A stretch of DNA of 64,000 nucleotides from Gammaproteobacteria bacterium (GTDB taxonomy: Bacteria > Pseudomonadota > Gammaproteobacteria > Pseudomonadales > Azotimanducaceae). The stretch's first letter is position 1; every line of letters starts with the position of its first letter. A program made the position numbers and the translations under genes. Positions 61,200 through 64,000 of the stretch are shown piece after piece. The notes beneath the pieces were generated by a model that made no database searches, had not been told where the DNA came from, and saw only the letters and a list, made by a program, of their open reading frames with translations. The stretch lies in contig VXYL01000086.1 in assembly GCA_009846005.1 (NCBI GenBank), positions 1 through 64,000 on the forward strand, read 5' to 3'.

Positions 61200-62210
61200 A
61201 TGTACGCTGCACTGCGCCCGCTACTCTTTACGCTGCCGCCGGAGTTCGCGCACAAACTGGCGCTTGCGGCGTTGCGGGGGTTCGGTGCATTGCCGGGGTC
61301 GGCAGCGCCATCGGGTTCCGGCGTCGAGTTGCTGGGCTTGACCTTTCCGAACCGCATCGGCTTGGCGGCGGGGCTCGACAAGGACGCCACAGCGACGGCG
61401 GGCTTGGGGAAACTGGGCTTCGGCTTCGTCGAGGTCGGCACGGTCACGCCACGGCCCCAGCCCGGCAACCCGAAACCCCGCCTGTTTCGGCTCCAAGAAG
61501 ACCGCGCCCTCATCAATCGTATGGGTTTCAACAGCGCCGGGGCGGATGTGGTGGCGAAGAACCTTCGGCGAATGCGCGACTGTATCGACGTTCCGGTGGG
61601 CGTCAACATCGGCAAGAACCGCGACACCGAGTTGACCGATGCCGTCGACGACTACCGCACCTGCCTTGCGACGCTCTACGAGGTGGCCGACTACGTGGTG
61701 GTCAACCTGTCTTCACCGAATACCCCCGGCCTTCGGGATCTGCAGGCTGCGGACGCCGCCTGTACGCTGGTTGCCGAGTTGGCGGTCGAGCGGCAACGTC
61801 TCTCGGTTCAATATCCCGACAAGCAGCCCGTGCCGCCGTTGTTCGTCAAGATCGCCCCGGATCTTGCCGCCGCCGATCTGGAGGCCACAGTCTCGGGAGC
61901 GTTGCGTGCCGGTGCCGATGGCATCGTTGCAACCAACACGACGGTTGCGAGGCCGGCGTCGCTGTACTCGAAACGGGCGGCCCAGGCGGGGGGCCTGTCG
62001 GGACAGCCGTTGTTCGCCATCGCCCTCGACGCCGTCCGCCGGACCCGCGCGGTGGTAGGCCAGGGTCCGGTTGTTGTCGGCGTGGGGGGGATCTCGCGAA
62101 GACAGGACGCGGAGGCGATGTTCGATGCCGGCGCAGATCTTGTGCAGTTTTATTCGGCCCTCGTATTCGAAGGTCCGGCCCTTGTGCGTCGGCTCGCGGG
62201 TGGATCATAG
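61200..62210 (+). CDS. pyrD: Dihydroorotate dehydrogenase (quinone), class 2
   Basis: A 336-residue membrane-associated flavoenzyme for the fourth step of pyrimidine synthesis; length equals E. coli PyrD. ATG 61200 starts the amphipathic membrane-binding helices (MYAALRPLLFTLPPEFAHKL). FMN and substrate motifs are GLAAGLDKDATA, EVGTVTPRPQPGNPKPRLFR, NRMGFNSAG, VNLSSPNTPGLRDLQ with the catalytic-base Ser, KIAPDL, and GVGGISRRQDAEAMFDAGA then VQFYSALVFEGP. It lies 4 bases after the MFS gene. Confidence 0.97.
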   Translation: MYAALRPLLFTLPPEFAHKLALAALRGFGALPGSAAPSGSGVELLGLTFPNRIGLAAGLDKDATATAGLGKLGFGFVEVGTVTPRPQPGNPKPRLFRLQEDRALINRMGFNSAGADVVAKNLRRMRDCIDVPVGVNIGKNRDTELTDAVDDYRTCLATLYEVADYVVVNLSSPNTPGLRDLQAADAACTLVAELAVERQRLSVQYPDKQPVPPLFVKIAPDLAAADLEATVSGALRAGADGIVATNTTVARPASLYSKRAAQAGGLSGQPLFAIALDAVRRTRAVVGQGPVVVGVGGISRRQDAEAMFDAGADLVQFYSALVFEGPALVRRLAGGS

Positions 62211-62301
62211 CCGCCGTCTTGTGTAATTTGGGGTAGTCACGGGGAGGAAGGCAGTTCGCGTTGGGGGAGCCCCAGCTTATGGCCTTCAACTTCCGCTAGC
62301 G

Positions 62302-62392
62302 CGTCTCGCGAGTACGCGAGCCGTCGAGGAGCAGAATCAGGTACTTGTCCATTTGCAACCTGAGTGTAAGCATCGAGTACGCTCAAGGGATC
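62302..62392 (+). promoter_or_regulatory. Shared hairpin/TGCAACC/CGCTCA element upstream of amtB (site B)
   Basis: CTCGCG-AGTA-CGCGAG hairpin (62305-62320), TGCAACC (62354), CGCTCA (62380) and GGATC (62388) lie at exactly the same distances from one another as at site A upstream of the ECF sigma gene. The amtB ATG is 18 bases further on. Confidence 0.6.
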
Positions 62393-62409
62393 TAGGGGAG
62401 GAAATTCGT

Positions 62410-63717
62410 ATGAGAACGCTAATTCAACGGCTGATCGCCGTCGCGGTGGTGCTGGGCGGCGTGTTTGCCTATGGCGACACCCTAGACAGCGGCGATAGCG
62501 CATGGATCCTGACATCCACCGCGCTCGTCCTGTTCATGACGATCCCGGGTTTGTCGCTGTTCTACGGCGGCCTCGTGCGCTCGAACAGCGTGCTCTCCGT
62601 GCTCATGCAGTGCTTTACGATCACCTGCCTGGTCACGATCCTCTGGGTGATCATCGGTTACAGCCTTGCGTTCGGGGGCGGCGGGAATCTGGTCGGCGGA
62701 GTCGGCAAGTTCCTGTTCAACGGCGTCGGCGAGGACTCGATGAGCGGCACGATTCCGGAATCGAGCTTCGCCGCCTTCCAGCTCACGTTCGCCATCATCA
62801 CACCGGCCCTGATCGTGGGTGGGTTCGCGGAACGAATGCGGTTTTCGGCCGTGCTGCTGTTTACCGCCCTGTGGTCGCTGGTCGTATACGCGCCCATCGC
62901 GCACTGGGTCTGGGGGAGCGGCATGCTCAGCTCGGATGGCTGGTTCGGCGACTGGTTCGGTGCCGGCGTCATGGATTTCGCGGGCGGCACGGTGGTGCAT
63001 ATCACGGCAGGTACAGCGGCATTGGTGGCCGCCGTCGTGCTCGGTTCCCGGCGCGGCTTCCCGGACGGCGTGCAACCACCGCACAACATGACGTTGACAG
63101 TCGCCGGAGCGGCGATGCTGTGGGTCGGCTGGTTCGGCTTCAACGGCGGCAGCGCGTTGGCCGCCAACGGCGACGCGGCCATGGCCTTGACGGTCACCCA
63201 CATCTCCGCGGCGGCCGGCGCCTTCACCTGGTTGATGATCGAGTGGATCCGCTACGGGAAGCCAAGCGCCTTGGGCGCCGTGACAGGTATGGTTGCGGGA
63301 TTGGGCACGATCACCCCGGCATCCGGGTTCGTCGGCCCGGCCGGCGCGCTGATCATCGGCATCAGTGCCGGGACGGTGTGTTTCTTCGCCACGAACTTCA
63401 TGAAGCAGAAACTCAAGATCGACGACTCGCTGGACGTATTTCCGGTGCACGCCGTGGGCGGTGCGCTGGGCACGATCCTGACAGGCGTGTTCGCGAGCAC
63501 GGCGCTCGGCGTGTTCAGCGGCCAGCACGACATCTCGATTCCGAGCCAGGTGGGAGTGCAAGCGCTTGGCGTGTTGGTCACGGTGGCGTACACGGCGCTC
63601 GGCACGTTCATCATCCTGAAGATCACCAACGCACTTGTGGGCAACCGGGTCTCGGACGAGGAAGAGACCGAGGGTCTCGATCTGGTCTCGCACAACGAGC
63701 GCGGCTACATCCTGTAG
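62410..63717 (+). CDS. amtB: Ammonium transporter, Amt family
   Basis: A 435-residue Amt protein. GGGGAGGAAA precedes the ATG. A signal-like first segment (LIAVAVVLGGVFAYG) is followed by about 11 membrane helices. Family marks are FMTIPGLSLFYGGLVRSNSV, FAIITPALIVGGFAERMRFS, DFAGGTVVHITAGTAALVAA with the first pore histidine region, LWVGWFGFNGGSALAANG, and FPVHAVGGALGTILTGVFA with the second pore histidine. It conducts ammonium/ammonia across the inner membrane. No glnK gene stands next to it. Its upstream region carries the element shared with the ECF sigma gene. Confidence 0.96.
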   Translation: MRTLIQRLIAVAVVLGGVFAYGDTLDSGDSAWILTSTALVLFMTIPGLSLFYGGLVRSNSVLSVLMQCFTITCLVTILWVIIGYSLAFGGGGNLVGGVGKFLFNGVGEDSMSGTIPESSFAAFQLTFAIITPALIVGGFAERMRFSAVLLFTALWSLVVYAPIAHWVWGSGMLSSDGWFGDWFGAGVMDFAGGTVVHITAGTAALVAAVVLGSRRGFPDGVQPPHNMTLTVAGAAMLWVGWFGFNGGSALAANGDAAMALTVTHISAAAGAFTWLMIEWIRYGKPSALGAVTGMVAGLGTITPASGFVGPAGALIIGISAGTVCFFATNFMKQKLKIDDSLDVFPVHAVGGALGTILTGVFASTALGVFSGQHDISIPSQVGVQALGVLVTVAYTALGTFIILKITNALVGNRVSDEEETEGLDLVSHNERGYIL

Positions 63718-63733
63718 GCGGTCCGGAGCAACG

Positions 63734-64000
63734 GTGGCGGCAAAGGAGAACAACGCGGAGATCAGGGAACTGCCGAAGGGCTACACCGACACGCCCGTGC
63801 TTCCCGGTTCGAACTGGCGGGTGCACGACATCGCCCGCCCGCCACCGCCCGTCGTCAAGCCACCGTCGTTCTCGACCCAAGAGACCCCGGGAGCCCCACC
63901 ATCGGATGCGATCATGCTGTTCGACGGGACCGGGTTCGACGCGTGGGCGGGCCGTGACGGTGGCACGCCCAAGTGGAATCTCCTCGGTGGCGAGGCGATG
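63734..64000 (+). CDS. DUF1080 (3-keto-disaccharide hydrolase-type) protein, N-terminal part
   Basis: Only the first 89 codons are in the window; the frame stays open to the end. GTG 63734, 16 bases after the amtB stop, is the likely start. The opening ELPKGYTDTPVLPGSNWRVH and the stretch AIMLFDGTGFDAWAG then GTPKWNLLGGEAM are the usual start of DUF1080 beta-sandwich proteins, thought to hydrolyse 3-keto-glycosides. No signal peptide is visible. Confidence 0.82.
   Translation, partial: MAAKENNAEIRELPKGYTDTPVLPGSNWRVHDIARPPPPVVKPPSFSTQETPGAPPSDAIMLFDGTGFDAWAGRDGGTPKWNLLGGEAM

Overview
The window is GC-rich DNA densely packed with genes on both strands. It looks like a chromosomal segment of an uncultured Pseudomonadota bacterium, most likely a gammaproteobacterium of marine or host-associated type. 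The reasons are a TonB-dependent receptor, a TPR protein with a TonB-like C-terminus, class 2 (quinone) PyrD, two tRNAs with encoded CCA, and many genes of the 'oxidative catabolism' kind common in such genomes (four Fe(II)/2-oxoglutarate dioxygenases, three luciferase-like flavin oxidoreductases, a PQQ dehydrogenase, a kynurenine branch). The taxonomic call is inference; no rRNA gene is present.

Layout. 0-3.5 kb: end of a TonB receptor, a small secreted protein and a TPR/TonB-C protein. 3.5-7.6 kb: larC-larB-larE for the nickel-pincer cofactor behind a Tat-exported Fe-S aldo/keto reductase; no larA is in view. 7.7-18.4 kb: hydrolase, crotonase, a cyclophilin without a normal start codon, LLM oxidoreductase, PhyH dioxygenase, amidohydrolase, VOC protein, PhyH-HEAT fusion, TrmH-type methyltransferase, GST, lipocalin-like protein and a histidine phosphatase. 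18.5-24 kb: type IV AbiE toxin-antitoxin pair, a Gly/Cys-tailed miniprotein, ThuA protein, LLM oxidoreductase, HIT protein and a PIN/AbrB toxin-antitoxin pair. 24-30.4 kb: a frameshifted ABC exporter, an UxuA-like TIM barrel, a second PhyH-HEAT fusion and a ThDP enzyme.

30.4-31.3 kb is a non-coding block of inverted and direct repeats between the ThDP gene and a three-gene nitrile hydratase / thiocyanate hydrolase-like operon. 32.6-35.6 kb is an LLM - tryptophan dioxygenase - kynureninase operon. 35.6-36.4 kb is a structured non-coding stretch ending in a perfect terminator. A PQQ dehydrogenase with an N-terminal CxxCH site follows, then a PspA-like / membrane / two-VWA operon divergent from a two-component system, then uvrB and a TauD-type dioxygenase.

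48.5-57.3 kb: tRNA-Val, then six overlapping genes (ECF sigma factor, FecR-like giant regulator, two ABC ATPase-permease pairs), then a GIN-domain lipoprotein and its partner. 57.5-64 kb: a Tat-type protein of unknown function, a DUF4870 protein, tRNA-Pro, a GPH-type transporter, pyrD, amtB and the start of a DUF1080 gene.

Three non-coding signals stand out. First, a dispersed GTAGGGG...CCCCTAC element sits at gene 3' ends and supplies the TAG stop codon of at least five genes. Second, a gap-free ~90 bp element of hairpin plus TGCAACC plus CGCTCA is shared by the upstream regions of the ECF sigma gene and amtB. Third, there is the repeat block at 30.5-31.25 kb.
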